Origin: Erythrobacteraceae bacterium
GTDB taxonomy: Bacteria; Pseudomonadota; Alphaproteobacteria; Sphingomonadales; Sphingomonadaceae
Assembly (NCBI GenBank): GCA_947479055.1
Contig: CANJYE010000009.1
Location: forward strand, 1-64,000
Reading direction: 5' to 3'
DNA length: 64,000 nucleotides
Positions 49,822 to 58,155 of this stretch are shown here, one piece after another. The notes beneath the pieces were generated by a model. The model did not search any database. It worked only from the letters and a program-made list of their open reading frames with translations, and was not told where the DNA came from. Every line of letters starts with the position of its first letter. Within the stretch, counting starts at the first letter, position 1. Both the position numbers and the translations under genes were made by a program.

Positions 49822-50109
49822 CTTATCCTCGTCAACTGGGGCAATGAGCAAAAATTCTGCGGGATCGCATGGGCGGCTCCGTCTCATCGGGGTGCCACAC
49901 CGACTTGCCCCGCTGCCGACACTATCCGACGCGCCGACCAGCGCAAGGGGAAGGCGCGTGCCGACTGCGAACAGGCTGATGCGGAGGGCCGGGTCTTGAA
50001 GTTCGAACCGGATGCGACCGCTTCCATTACCCGGGAGAAGAGCCCCGATGGTCCCGACCAGCGCATGCATGGCTTGGCAAGGCGGGCGGGGAGTGCTTTC
50101 ACTCGCGCG

Positions 50110-50625
50110 ATGAATCAGCAGGAACCCATCGACGGCTTGCAGCGCGTGCTGCTGAACGAGCGTCACCGGCTGCTTCGCTTTCTCGCCGCGCGCGGCGCGG
50201 GTGACGATGCGGAGGACTTGCTGCACGATCTGTGGCAGCGGATCGCGGCGCATTCCGGCCAGCCGGTCGGCGAGCCGGTGTCCTATCTGTTTCGCGCCGC
50301 CGAAAATCTTCTGCGCGATCGCAGACGCTCCACTGTCAGCCGGGATCGGCGCCAGTTCGAGTGGCAGGAAGTAAGCATTTCAGCGGAGGAAGAGCCGCTG
50401 GGTGAACGCGTGCTGATCGCGCGGGCGCATCTGCGCGAAGTGGAATCGACGCTTGATGCACTGGGGCCGCGCGTCGGCCAGGTGTTCCGGCTCTTTCGTC
50501 TCGAGGGCATCGGCCAGGCCGCGATCGCGCGCGAACTTGGCATTAGCCTGAGCTCGGTCGAGAAGGACCTTCAGAAGGCCTATCAAGCCATTGCAAGATT
50601 AAAGGCGCGGTTCGATGCGGAATAG
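50110..50625 (+). CDS. FecI-like ECF sigma factor
   Basis: 171 residues. Sigma region 2 (about 8-75) includes DDAEDLLHDLWQRIA and YLFRAAENLLRDRRR; region 4 (about 110-165) includes VFRLFRLEGIGQAAIARELG and SLSSVEKDLQKAYQAI. The three-gene order sigma - FecR - receptor is the classical cell-surface signalling arrangement. RBS is weak; ATG 50065 is a possible earlier start. Would direct transcription of the receptor gene and perhaps the amidohydrolase behind it. Confidence 0.83.
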   Translation: MNQQEPIDGLQRVLLNERHRLLRFLAARGAGDDAEDLLHDLWQRIAAHSGQPVGEPVSYLFRAAENLLRDRRRSTVSRDRRQFEWQEVSISAEEEPLGERVLIARAHLREVESTLDALGPRVGQVFRLFRLEGIGQAAIARELGISLSSVEKDLQKAYQAIARLKARFDAE

Positions 50626-50652
50626 GCCTGACGACTTCGTCATGACAGAGAT

Positions 50653-51606
50653 ATGGACATGAGCTCACACCCATCCGAGTTTGGTGAGACGGCGCGCCTC
50701 TGGGCAATTCGCGTCCAGGACCCCTCGTTTGGCGAGTGGGATCGCTTCACCGAATGGCTCGAAGGCAACCCCGCCCATCTGGCGGCATATGAAGCGGCGC
50801 TGGATGACGCAGCCTGGGCGGCGACGCTCTATGCTGCCGCCCCCCGCACGCCGGGGATGCCGGCCCGGGAAGCCCCGCTGGCCCCCGTGCGCAGGCGTTG
50901 GCTGCCGATGGCCGCCGCTGCGGCGGTAGCGCTGGCTGGTGGCTGGCTGATGCTCGACCGTTCCGGCGGGGAGGAAATCGTCACTGCTGCGGGTGAACAC
51001 CGCACTATCGCTCTGGCCGATGGTTCGCGCATCATTCTTAACGGAGGAACTCGGATCAGTTTCGATCCGGATTCGCCCCGCCAGGTCGAACTGGCGGCTG
51101 GCGAGGCGCTGTTCGAGGTCCGCCACGATGCCAGCGATCCCTTTGTCGTGACCGCAGGCGATACCAGGCTGGTCGATGTCGGCACCGTGTTCAACGTGGT
51201 GCGCGAAGATGGCGTGCTCGATCTCGCGGTTTCGCATGGCGCGGTGGATTATCAGCCGGGACGCAGCGCAATCCGGGTTAGTGCCGGCGAAGCCTTGTCC
51301 CGCTCGGGGCTGAAGGCCGAACCGGTGCTGCGCAAGGTCGATCCGAATTCGGTTGGCGGCTGGCGCTCGCACCAGTTGCAGTTCGCCAATGCCCCACTCA
51401 GCCGGGTAGCGCATGATCTAGGCCGGAACATCGGGGTGAGCATCCAGGCGGGCGGCGGATCTGAGGATTTGCATTTTACCGGAACGCTGGCGATAGAAGG
51501 CACGCCAGAGCAGGTGTTCGCGCGGGCAGGGCCGTTGCTGGGCGTGCGTTTCGCCTCAATGGGCGGCGCTTGGAGAATGATCCCGGATCATGGTCCGACT
51601 CCCTAG
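50653..51606 (+). CDS. FecR-like anti-sigma/sigma regulator
   Basis: 317 residues. N-terminal cytoplasmic DUF4880-like part (ETARLWAIRVQDPSFGEWDR ... WLEGNPAHLAAYEAAL), one membrane segment (WLPMAAAAAVALAGGWLML, about 94-112), then the periplasmic FecR domain (HRTIALADGSRIILNGGTRI, EALFEVRHDASDPFVVTAGD) and a C-terminal STN-like segment (RVAHDLGRNIGVSI). Passes the receptor signal to the sigma factor. Overlaps the receptor gene by 17 bases. Confidence 0.86.
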   Translation: MDMSSHPSEFGETARLWAIRVQDPSFGEWDRFTEWLEGNPAHLAAYEAALDDAAWAATLYAAAPRTPGMPAREAPLAPVRRRWLPMAAAAAVALAGGWLMLDRSGGEEIVTAAGEHRTIALADGSRIILNGGTRISFDPDSPRQVELAAGEALFEVRHDASDPFVVTAGDTRLVDVGTVFNVVREDGVLDLAVSHGAVDYQPGRSAIRVSAGEALSRSGLKAEPVLRKVDPNSVGGWRSHQLQFANAPLSRVAHDLGRNIGVSIQAGGGSEDLHFTGTLAIEGTPEQVFARAGPLLGVRFASMGGAWRMIPDHGPTP

Positions 51607-54094
51607 TATTCTGCCGCTTGCGGCTCTTGTCATTGCGACTCCCGCTTTCGCTCAGGACCGGGCGATGGAGGTCGATGTCTCAGCGACGCGGCTGGACGAT
51701 GCCGTGAGAGTGCTCGGCCGCCAGAGCGGCGCAAGCATCGGCTTCCATGACGCGCGCCTGGCCGGGCTGCAGGTCCAGCCGGTGCGAGGTCGGCTGACCA
51801 CCGAAAAGGCGCTGAAGCGCATGTTGCGCGACACCCCGTTGCAAGTTCGACGAGTGGCCCCGGCGACCTGGCTGATCGAGCCAAAGCCGAAGCGGGCGCG
51901 GCCCGTCACCATTGCCGCCGCGCCCGAACCGGTTGCGCGTGTCCCGTCAAGCTATGCCGAGACTGCTCCTCCCCGGCAGATCGTGGTGACCGGCACCAAG
52001 CGCGACGTCCCGCTGGGCGCCTATCCCGGCGGGGTGCAGATCATCGACGGGGACAGCCTGTCAACCGCGGAGGCAAGGCACGGCTCCGATGCGATCGAGA
52101 CGCGAGTGGCGAGCGTGGTCTCGACCCATCTTGGCCAGGGCCGCAACAAGCTGTTCATTCGCGGCATCGCGGATTCGAGCTTTGTCGGCCCAACGCAGGC
52201 CACGGTCGGCCAATATTGGGGCAACAGCCGCATCACCTACAGCGCGCCCGACCCGAGCCTGCGGCTCTATGACGTTGGCACGATCGAAGTGCTGGAAGGG
52301 CCGCAAGGCACGCTTTACGGCGCGGGATCGCTGGGTGGCGTGGTGCGGGTCGTGCCGCGCGCGCCCGACCTCGATGAGACCGGTGGCGGTGCCTGGGGCG
52401 GGGTGCAGGCGGTGCAGCACGGCAAACCGGGGGTCGATGGCGGCGGGGTTCTCAACCTGCCATTGGTGGAGGACCAACTTGGCATCAGGGCAGTGGCGTT
52501 CGGCTCGATCGAGGGCGGCTACATCGACGATCGCGGGCGCAAGCTGAACAATGTCAACGATGTCCGCACTATCGGCGGCCGCATGGCCCTGCGCTTCCAG
52601 TCTGACAGCGAACTGACCATCGACGCCAATATGCTTGGCCAGCGGATCGACGGTGACGATAGCCAGTATGCCGACCGCACCGACGGCAAGCTCAGCCGGT
52701 CCAGCTCGATCGCGCAGCCCTATCGCAATGATTTCTGGCTGGCCGATCTGGTCATCCGCAAGGAATGGGACGAGCTCGAACTGACATCCTCGCTGGGTTA
52801 CGCCCGGCAATATGTGTTCGAGCGGTTCGAAGGCCCGGTGCTGACCAATCCGCAGGATTCGGTGCAGGCTCCGTTGATGGATGCGCCTTCGGCCGCGTTC
52901 AGTCAGGCCAATCACATCGAGATGATCACGGCCGAAACGCGCCTCGCGCGCCGGGGCAGGAACGGGACCGGCTGGCTGATCGGGGTCAGCCTGCTGCGCA
53001 ACGAGGCGCGGGTCAATCGCCTGATGGAGACCACCCCGGCCGGTATTCCGCTGGTCGGCATGCGCAACCGGGTGGAGGAGGCGACCTTGTATGGCGAGGC
53101 TTCGTTCGAGCCGCTCGACCATTTCGTCGTCACTTTCGGCGGGCGGCTGACCCATTCGCGCCTCACTGGCAATTCGGAAGATGCGGTGGCGACCATTGCC
53201 TACAGCCGCGATCCCGGCGCGCGCGCGGCCCGCTCGGAGACGCGCCTGCTGCCCTCGGCAGCATTGGCCTGGCGCCCGGATGACAGCGTGACGCTCTACG
53301 CCCGTTACCAGCAGGGCTTTCGGCCCGGCGGGATTGCCGTCAGCCGCGAATATATACGCCGTTTCAAGGGCGACCGGGTCGAGACGGTCGAGGTCGGCGG
53401 GCGCTATCGTTCGCCCGATTTCGATATCGAGGCGACGGCTTCGTGGACCCGCTGGCAGGATATCCAGGCAGACCTGATCGACAGTTTCGGCTTTCCCACC
53501 ACCGCGAATATCGGCGATGGCCGCATCCTGTCGGTCGGCGTTTCCGCCCGCTGGCGCCCGCTCGAAGGGCTGGAATTCGACGCTGCGCTCTATGCCAACA
53601 AGAGCAAGGTGACCCAGCCATCCCCGCTCGCGGTCAGCATTGCGAAGGCGCTCGATCCGGGCACCCAGGTTGGCTACGAGGCCGTGGTTGCAGGTGTTCC
53701 GGGCACCGGACTTGATCTTGGCGCGGGTGCCGCTCCGGCCGATTGGAAGCGCCTGCCCAATATCGCCGACCTGACGGGCCGCGTGGGCTTTTCCTACAAC
53801 GCGCCGCTGACCCAGCGCTATGACATCGATGTGAAGGGCTTTGCCCGCTACATCGGCAAGTCGACGCTGGGTATCGGCCCGATCCTGGGCCAGTTGCAGG
53901 GCGATTATGTCGATACCGGGCTCGAAGTCAGGGTCGGCAACAAGGGGCAGGGCGTCACACTTTCGCTCACCAACCTGTTCGATACCCGTGGCAACCGCTT
54001 CGCGCTCGGTTCGCCCTTCCTCGTGCGCGATCGCGACCAGATCACCCCGCTCCAGCCGCGCACCATCCGGCTCGGGTTCGACGCCGCGTTCTAG
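51590..54094 (+). CDS. TonB-dependent outer-membrane receptor with STN signalling domain
   Basis: 834 residues. Signal peptide (about 1-21, ATPAFA), STN domain (about 27-95; SATRLDDAVRVLGRQSGASI), a proline/alanine linker, plug (about 128-240; QIVVTGTKRDVPLGAYPGGV, LFIRGIADSSF, VLEGPQGTLYGAGSLGG), and a beta barrel ending in Phe. The STN domain and the FecI/FecR genes show it signals across the envelope when ligand binds. Ligand unknown: a siderophore, or, given the neighbours, a catabolic substrate. Confidence 0.88.
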   Translation: MVRLPSILPLAALVIATPAFAQDRAMEVDVSATRLDDAVRVLGRQSGASIGFHDARLAGLQVQPVRGRLTTEKALKRMLRDTPLQVRRVAPATWLIEPKPKRARPVTIAAAPEPVARVPSSYAETAPPRQIVVTGTKRDVPLGAYPGGVQIIDGDSLSTAEARHGSDAIETRVASVVSTHLGQGRNKLFIRGIADSSFVGPTQATVGQYWGNSRITYSAPDPSLRLYDVGTIEVLEGPQGTLYGAGSLGGVVRVVPRAPDLDETGGGAWGGVQAVQHGKPGVDGGGVLNLPLVEDQLGIRAVAFGSIEGGYIDDRGRKLNNVNDVRTIGGRMALRFQSDSELTIDANMLGQRIDGDDSQYADRTDGKLSRSSSIAQPYRNDFWLADLVIRKEWDELELTSSLGYARQYVFERFEGPVLTNPQDSVQAPLMDAPSAAFSQANHIEMITAETRLARRGRNGTGWLIGVSLLRNEARVNRLMETTPAGIPLVGMRNRVEEATLYGEASFEPLDHFVVTFGGRLTHSRLTGNSEDAVATIAYSRDPGARAARSETRLLPSAALAWRPDDSVTLYARYQQGFRPGGIAVSREYIRRFKGDRVETVEVGGRYRSPDFDIEATASWTRWQDIQADLIDSFGFPTTANIGDGRILSVGVSARWRPLEGLEFDAALYANKSKVTQPSPLAVSIAKALDPGTQVGYEAVVAGVPGTGLDLGAGAAPADWKRLPNIADLTGRVGFSYNAPLTQRYDIDVKGFARYIGKSTLGIGPILGQLQGDYVDTGLEVRVGNKGQGVTLSLTNLFDTRGNRFALGSPFLVRDRDQITPLQPRTIRLGFDAAF

Positions 54095-54108
54095 CTGCGT
54101 ATTGTTGC

Positions 54109-54126
54109 ACCTTGCATTGGCAAGGT
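54109..54126. terminator. Short hairpin after the receptor gene
   Basis: ACCTTGC (54109-54115) pairs with GCAAGGT (54120-54126) around ATTG, 15 bases after the receptor stop. No strong T run. A weak or attenuating terminator before the amidohydrolase. Confidence 0.35.
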
Positions 54127-54184
54127 TCGAGTGGCAACCTGTCCATTCTTTGGACCATAAGCATACGAGACGAGGAGACCCCCG

Positions 54185-55432
54185 ATGGCTACCGCCCCCC
54201 AGATCGCCGTAAACCCCGAAAACGAATGGCGCACCCGGACACCCGGGGCCGAAGGTTGGGAGCGCTCGGCCCGCCCGGATGCGGCGAACAAATACCTGAT
54301 GATTTCGTGCGACGCGCATCTTGGCCCGCCGCCGGCGCTGTTCGCGCAGCGCATGGACGAGAAGTACCGTGCCCGTGTGCCCCGGATGGAAAAGGATGCC
54401 GATGGCGTGCGCTGGCTGGTGATCGACGGCGCCCGTCCGACCCGCATTCTCGAGGAACCACTCCATGGCGAGGACGATTATCGTTCCAAGGCCGGGAGCT
54501 CGGGTGCGCTCGACGATCTTACCTCGCATCTCGACAAGCGCATGGCCGACAACCGGCTCGATGGGATCGATGGCGAATTGGTGTTCCCCAACGGGGTCGC
54601 GCTGTTCGCCTACTGGACGCATGACGCCGATTTCTCCGCCGCGCAGCTGCGCTGCTACAACGACTGGGCGGCCGAGGCGACGCGCGACTATCGCGACACG
54701 ATGAATGTCGCGGCCGGCATCGCCACAGCCAATGTCGATGTGGCCGTGGCCGAAGTGCAGCGGGTGGCCAAGTTGGGCTACCGCACGGTGCTGCTGCCTA
54801 ACAAGCCGGTGTTCGGTTCCAAGGACGTGGCCGACAACAATTACAATCTGCCGGTGTTCGATCCGCTGTGGGCGGCGATCCAGGAAGCGGACCTTGCGGT
54901 TACCTTCCACGTTTCCACCGGCAACGATCCGCGCGGCGCGCGCGGCAATGGCGGGGCGATCATCAACTACGTCGTCCATTCCCTCTCGCCCACGATCGAA
55001 CCGATCGTCAGCGTCTGCGCTTCGGGCGTGTTCGACCGCTTCCCCGGCCTGCGCTTCGCCACGATCGAGGCCGGCGCGGGCTTCGTGCCGTGGATGCTCG
55101 ATTGCATGGACGAAGCCTATCGCAAGCATCACATGTGGGTCCGCCCCAAACTGAAGCATGGGTTGCCGAGCGATTATTTCCGCGAGCATTGCGCCGCCGA
55201 ATTTGCCGAGGACCGTTCGGCGATGTGGGCGATTGAGGAATTCGGGCTGCAGAACAACATGATGTGGGGCAATGATTACCCCCATCATGAAGGTACCTTC
55301 CCGCATTCCGCCGAAGCGATCGAGCGGCAGATGGGCGGCCTCAAGGAAGAAACCCGCGCCAAGGTGCTGGGGTTGAACGCCGCCAAGATGTTCCGCTTCG
55401 ATATCCCGGATCGCTACAAGGACGCCGTCTAA
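54185..55432 (+). CDS. Amidohydrolase-2 family hydrolase/decarboxylase
   Basis: 415 residues. LMISCDAHLGPPPALFAQRM replaces the usual DxHxH start (Asp-Ala-His only). LAVTFHVSTGNDPR supplies a His, and MMWGNDYPHHEGTFPHS the Asp of the metal site with an HHE cluster. Members of this group include aromatic acid decarboxylases and hydrolases. GAGGAG before ATG. Downstream of the receptor by 90 bases, possibly co-regulated by the FecI-like sigma factor. Converges on the SDR at 55429 with a 4-base overlap. Confidence 0.8.
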   Translation: MATAPQIAVNPENEWRTRTPGAEGWERSARPDAANKYLMISCDAHLGPPPALFAQRMDEKYRARVPRMEKDADGVRWLVIDGARPTRILEEPLHGEDDYRSKAGSSGALDDLTSHLDKRMADNRLDGIDGELVFPNGVALFAYWTHDADFSAAQLRCYNDWAAEATRDYRDTMNVAAGIATANVDVAVAEVQRVAKLGYRTVLLPNKPVFGSKDVADNNYNLPVFDPLWAAIQEADLAVTFHVSTGNDPRGARGNGGAIINYVVHSLSPTIEPIVSVCASGVFDRFPGLRFATIEAGAGFVPWMLDCMDEAYRKHHMWVRPKLKHGLPSDYFREHCAAEFAEDRSAMWAIEEFGLQNNMMWGNDYPHHEGTFPHSAEAIERQMGGLKEETRAKVLGLNAAKMFRFDIPDRYKDAV

Positions 55433-56211
55433 AGCCGCAGTCCGCCCGACGCCGCGATCCACTGACCTGTGATCCAGCGGCCGTCGGGCGAGACCAGCAG
55501 CGCGACCGCGTCGGCAATATCCTCAGGCTGGCCCAAACGGCCCAGTGCGGTCAGCGCGCGCAGCGCGTCGAGCTGGCCTTCGTTGCCGGCCAGCGGGGCG
55601 CTCATGTCGGTTTCGACCAGCCCAGGCATGATCGTGTTGACGGTGATCCCGCGTGGCCCGAGGTGCTGGGCAAGAGCCAGCGTCAGGCTGTTGAGCGCGC
55701 CCTTGGTGGCGGTGTAGAGCAAGTGCGCCGGATTGGCACGGGTGGCCGACAGCGAAGTGATGGTGACGATCCGGCCTCCGTCGCGCATCCGCGCCGCCCC
55801 CGCCTGCGTGATGTAGAAAGTGCCCTTGATATTGGCATCGACAATGCGGTCCACATCGTCCGCTTGCAGCGTTTCAAGCAAACCCAATCCGGGCACGGCG
55901 GCATTGTTGACCAGGATGTCGAGCCCGTTGCTGCCCGTCCGCTCGGCCAGCAGGTGGTCGATACCTTCGAACATCGCGGCGATACCATGCGGATCGGCCA
56001 GGTCGCAGCGGACCGGGATGGCATTGCCGCCCTGCGCCGCGATTTCCGCTACCAGCGTTTCAGCCCTGCCGCGGCTGGTGGCATAATGGACAAGCACCCG
56101 CGCGCCGTCTCCGGCGAGCCGCCGGGCAATCGCCGCGCCGATCCCGCGCGAGGCACCGGTGACCAGCGCGACCTTGCCAGCAAGCGGGCGCGACGGGGTG
56201 GTGCTGGTCAT
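55429..56211 (-). CDS. SDR-family oxidoreductase (FabG-like)
   Basis: 260 residues. KVALVTGASRGIGAAIARRL, LDILVNNAAV, Ser in TITSLSATR and YTATK form the complete site; DGRWITGQWIAASGG closes. A 3-oxoacyl reductase-like enzyme. GTG 56217 is closer to a GAGGAG sequence and may be the true start; ATG 56211 is used here. Divergent from the MarR gene. Confidence 0.82.
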   Translation of the reverse strand: MTSTTPSRPLAGKVALVTGASRGIGAAIARRLAGDGARVLVHYATSRGRAETLVAEIAAQGGNAIPVRCDLADPHGIAAMFEGIDHLLAERTGSNGLDILVNNAAVPGLGLLETLQADDVDRIVDANIKGTFYITQAGAARMRDGGRIVTITSLSATRANPAHLLYTATKGALNSLTLALAQHLGPRGITVNTIMPGLVETDMSAPLAGNEGQLDALRALTALGRLGQPEDIADAVALLVSPDGRWITGQWIAASGGLRL

Positions 56212-56327
56212 GGCCACATGAACTCCTCGCCTGTCGCGCTTTGCGGATTGGGGAACCTGTTGGAGCGGCGTAGTCTTTGCGCGCGGAGTAGGCTAGAGCT
56301 TGCCGGTCACGAAAGTCGGGAGGGGGC

Positions 56328-56834
56328 ATGACCAGCAAAGGCGAAGAGATTGATCATGCCCAGCGCAGGGTGGAGCGGGAAGGCCCGTTCCTGCTCGGCT
56401 ACCTGATTCATGATGTGTCGCGACTGCGCTTCCGCTTTTTCGACCGGATCTACCGCAACCGGGGCTTCACCCGTTCGCAGTGGTGGACGCTGGGCAATAT
56501 CAGCCTTCAGGGCAAGGATGGCGTCTCGCAAGGGGAGCTCGCCCGGACGATGGACGTCAAGAAGGCCATGATGGGGGCGATGATCGACCAGCTGGAAGAA
56601 GCCGGGCTGGTCCGCCGGGTCGCTGGCGAGGAAGATCGCCGCGTCAAGAAGATCAGGATAACCGAAGAAGGCCAGGCGCTGTCGCAGCAGATGTTCGAAC
56701 ACGTCAAGGACGCCACGCCCCGTTTTCACGACCAGATCAGCGAGGAGGATCTGGCGATCACCCTCAGAACGCTGAAGAAGATCCGCGCCAATATCCGCGC
56801 GGTGTTGCGCGACGATGGGGATTGTCCAGGCTGA
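56328..56834 (+). CDS. MarR-family transcriptional regulator
   Basis: 168 residues. Winged helix-turn-helix of MarR type: FTRSQWWTLGNISLQGKDGV, SQGELARTMDVKKAMMGAMI, DQLEEAGLVRRVAGEEDRRV (the DRR wing) and KKIRITEEGQAL. Dimerisation helices at both ends. Usually a repressor released by a phenolic or aromatic acid. Divergent from the SDR at 55429, a likely target; it could also control the DUF1214/P450 genes that converge on it. Confidence 0.86.
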   Translation: MTSKGEEIDHAQRRVEREGPFLLGYLIHDVSRLRFRFFDRIYRNRGFTRSQWWTLGNISLQGKDGVSQGELARTMDVKKAMMGAMIDQLEEAGLVRRVAGEEDRRVKKIRITEEGQALSQQMFEHVKDATPRFHDQISEEDLAITLRTLKKIRANIRAVLRDDGDCPG

Positions 56835-56845
56835 AGGCGTGATCT

Positions 56846-58081
56846 TCAGTCCGGCGCCCGCCCTCCACTGACAATCGCGTCTTCCGGTTTCAGCCCGGCA
56901 AGGCCGCTGCGCTTCAGTTCATCCAGCTTGACGCGATGGATTTTGATCACCGGCGGATCGCCCTCGGTATGGATCAGCCGCGAGCTCCACACGCCGCGCT
57001 GGTGGCCGTAGCTGTCGACCCAGCGAGCGCCGATGCCGGGGTCTGCGTCTGCCAGCACAAACAGCACCGAACCGTCCGGTTCCAGCATCGTTCCGCCATC
57101 GTTGAGATAGCCCTGCCGCTCGGCATAATTGTCGAGGTTTTCCTGCCAGATGTTGCAGACCTGCCAGGTCCAGAAGCGGCAGGGCGGGGGGGTGAAGCGC
57201 ACCACCAGCGCTTCGTCGCGGTCCTTGAACCAGCTGCCGAAGCCGTGGTGCCGCCGGTCGGGCACGCCGCCGTTGGAAAGATAGGTCGCCTGGCTGTAGG
57301 TGATGGCGTTGGGCCGGCGGGATAGGTTGTCCTGCCACCAGCTGCGGATCAGTTCGGCATAGCCCAGCACTGCCTGCGCTGATTTAGCCAGCATGCGGCT
57401 GAGGTCGGCCGGATCGACCGGCTGCGGCGGGCCGCCATCGATCCGCTCGATCTGCATGGTCGCGCGTTCGACCCCGTCCCAGCTGTGATAATGCGTCCGC
57501 ACCAGCAGTCCAACGCATTCCGGGCTGGTCGGCAGCCAGTCCCGAGCACCCTCCGGGCCATCGGCGGGCTTGTTCCGGCTGACGATGATTTCGAAATTGC
57601 CGTCGGCGTCGAAATGCATGTCATCGGACAGCAGCGTGCCCACGGCAGGCAGCCAGGCGGGATCGAATTCCTTTAGCCCCGCCACCCCGGCATCGGCCCA
57701 GTTGCGCGCGCCGTAATCTGCGGGCTGGCTGTGCTTCCACGCCATGAAGACGATGTAGGGGCAATCCTTGCGGTTGCCGGTCAGGCGGTAATCATGGGCC
57801 GGATCGAATTCGGCGAAGATCTGGTCCTGCATCGGCGAAGTGCAGTTGATGGTGTGGCGCCAGGCCATGTCGACCAGCGCCAGCCGGCTCGGATCGCCCG
57901 CCTCGACATAGCGTTCCAGCATCCCGCGCAGGTAGCGCGACAGGCAGCGATACCATTCGGTCTTGTCGAGATCGTCCACATCGGGGAACTGTTCGATGAT
58001 CTGCCCGGTGGTTTTCAGGACCTCGCAGAAATCATTCCAGGCTTGCCCGCTGAGCAGGCGCTCTGCTGCCGGATCGGTCAT
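56846..58081 (-). CDS. DUF1214-like protein of unknown function
   Basis: 411 residues, soluble and without signal peptide. The N-terminal half is helical (WNDFCEVLKTTGQIIEQFPD, YRCLSRYLRGMLERYVEAGD); the C-terminal half (FWTWQVCNIWQENLDNYAER, EPDGSVLFVLADADPGIGAR, WVDSYGHQRGVWSSRLIHTE) resembles DUF1214, a domain with no assigned chemistry. Such genes are frequent in sphingomonad degradative clusters. Same strand as and 74 bases after the P450 at 58156. I would not assign a reaction. Confidence 0.6.
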   Translation of the reverse strand: MTDPAAERLLSGQAWNDFCEVLKTTGQIIEQFPDVDDLDKTEWYRCLSRYLRGMLERYVEAGDPSRLALVDMAWRHTINCTSPMQDQIFAEFDPAHDYRLTGNRKDCPYIVFMAWKHSQPADYGARNWADAGVAGLKEFDPAWLPAVGTLLSDDMHFDADGNFEIIVSRNKPADGPEGARDWLPTSPECVGLLVRTHYHSWDGVERATMQIERIDGGPPQPVDPADLSRMLAKSAQAVLGYAELIRSWWQDNLSRRPNAITYSQATYLSNGGVPDRRHHGFGSWFKDRDEALVVRFTPPPCRFWTWQVCNIWQENLDNYAERQGYLNDGGTMLEPDGSVLFVLADADPGIGARWVDSYGHQRGVWSSRLIHTEGDPPVIKIHRVKLDELKRSGLAGLKPEDAIVSGGRAPD

Positions 58082-58155
58082 CGCATTCTCCCGTCAATTC
58101 TCTTGCCTGAGGAGACTAACCTCTGTCCCCGGCCGCGTCCATTGGCGGTCTATGC

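Noticed and set aside
48745-50109. Extended upstream frame of the FecI-like gene
   Set aside because: It runs antisense through the hydroxyacid dehydrogenase and kinase genes; sigma homology begins at about 50110.
49822-50109. Possible small RNA or riboswitch in the gap between the hydroxyacid dehydrogenase and FecI genes
   Set aside because: No conserved structure recognised; short GC-rich stems are expected by chance at this composition.
52061-55462. A very long open frame on the minus strand (over 1,100 codons) opposite the TonB receptor and amidohydrolase
   Set aside because: It is an antisense shadow of two clear genes in GC-rich DNA; its translation is Arg/Gly/His-rich with no recognisable domain.
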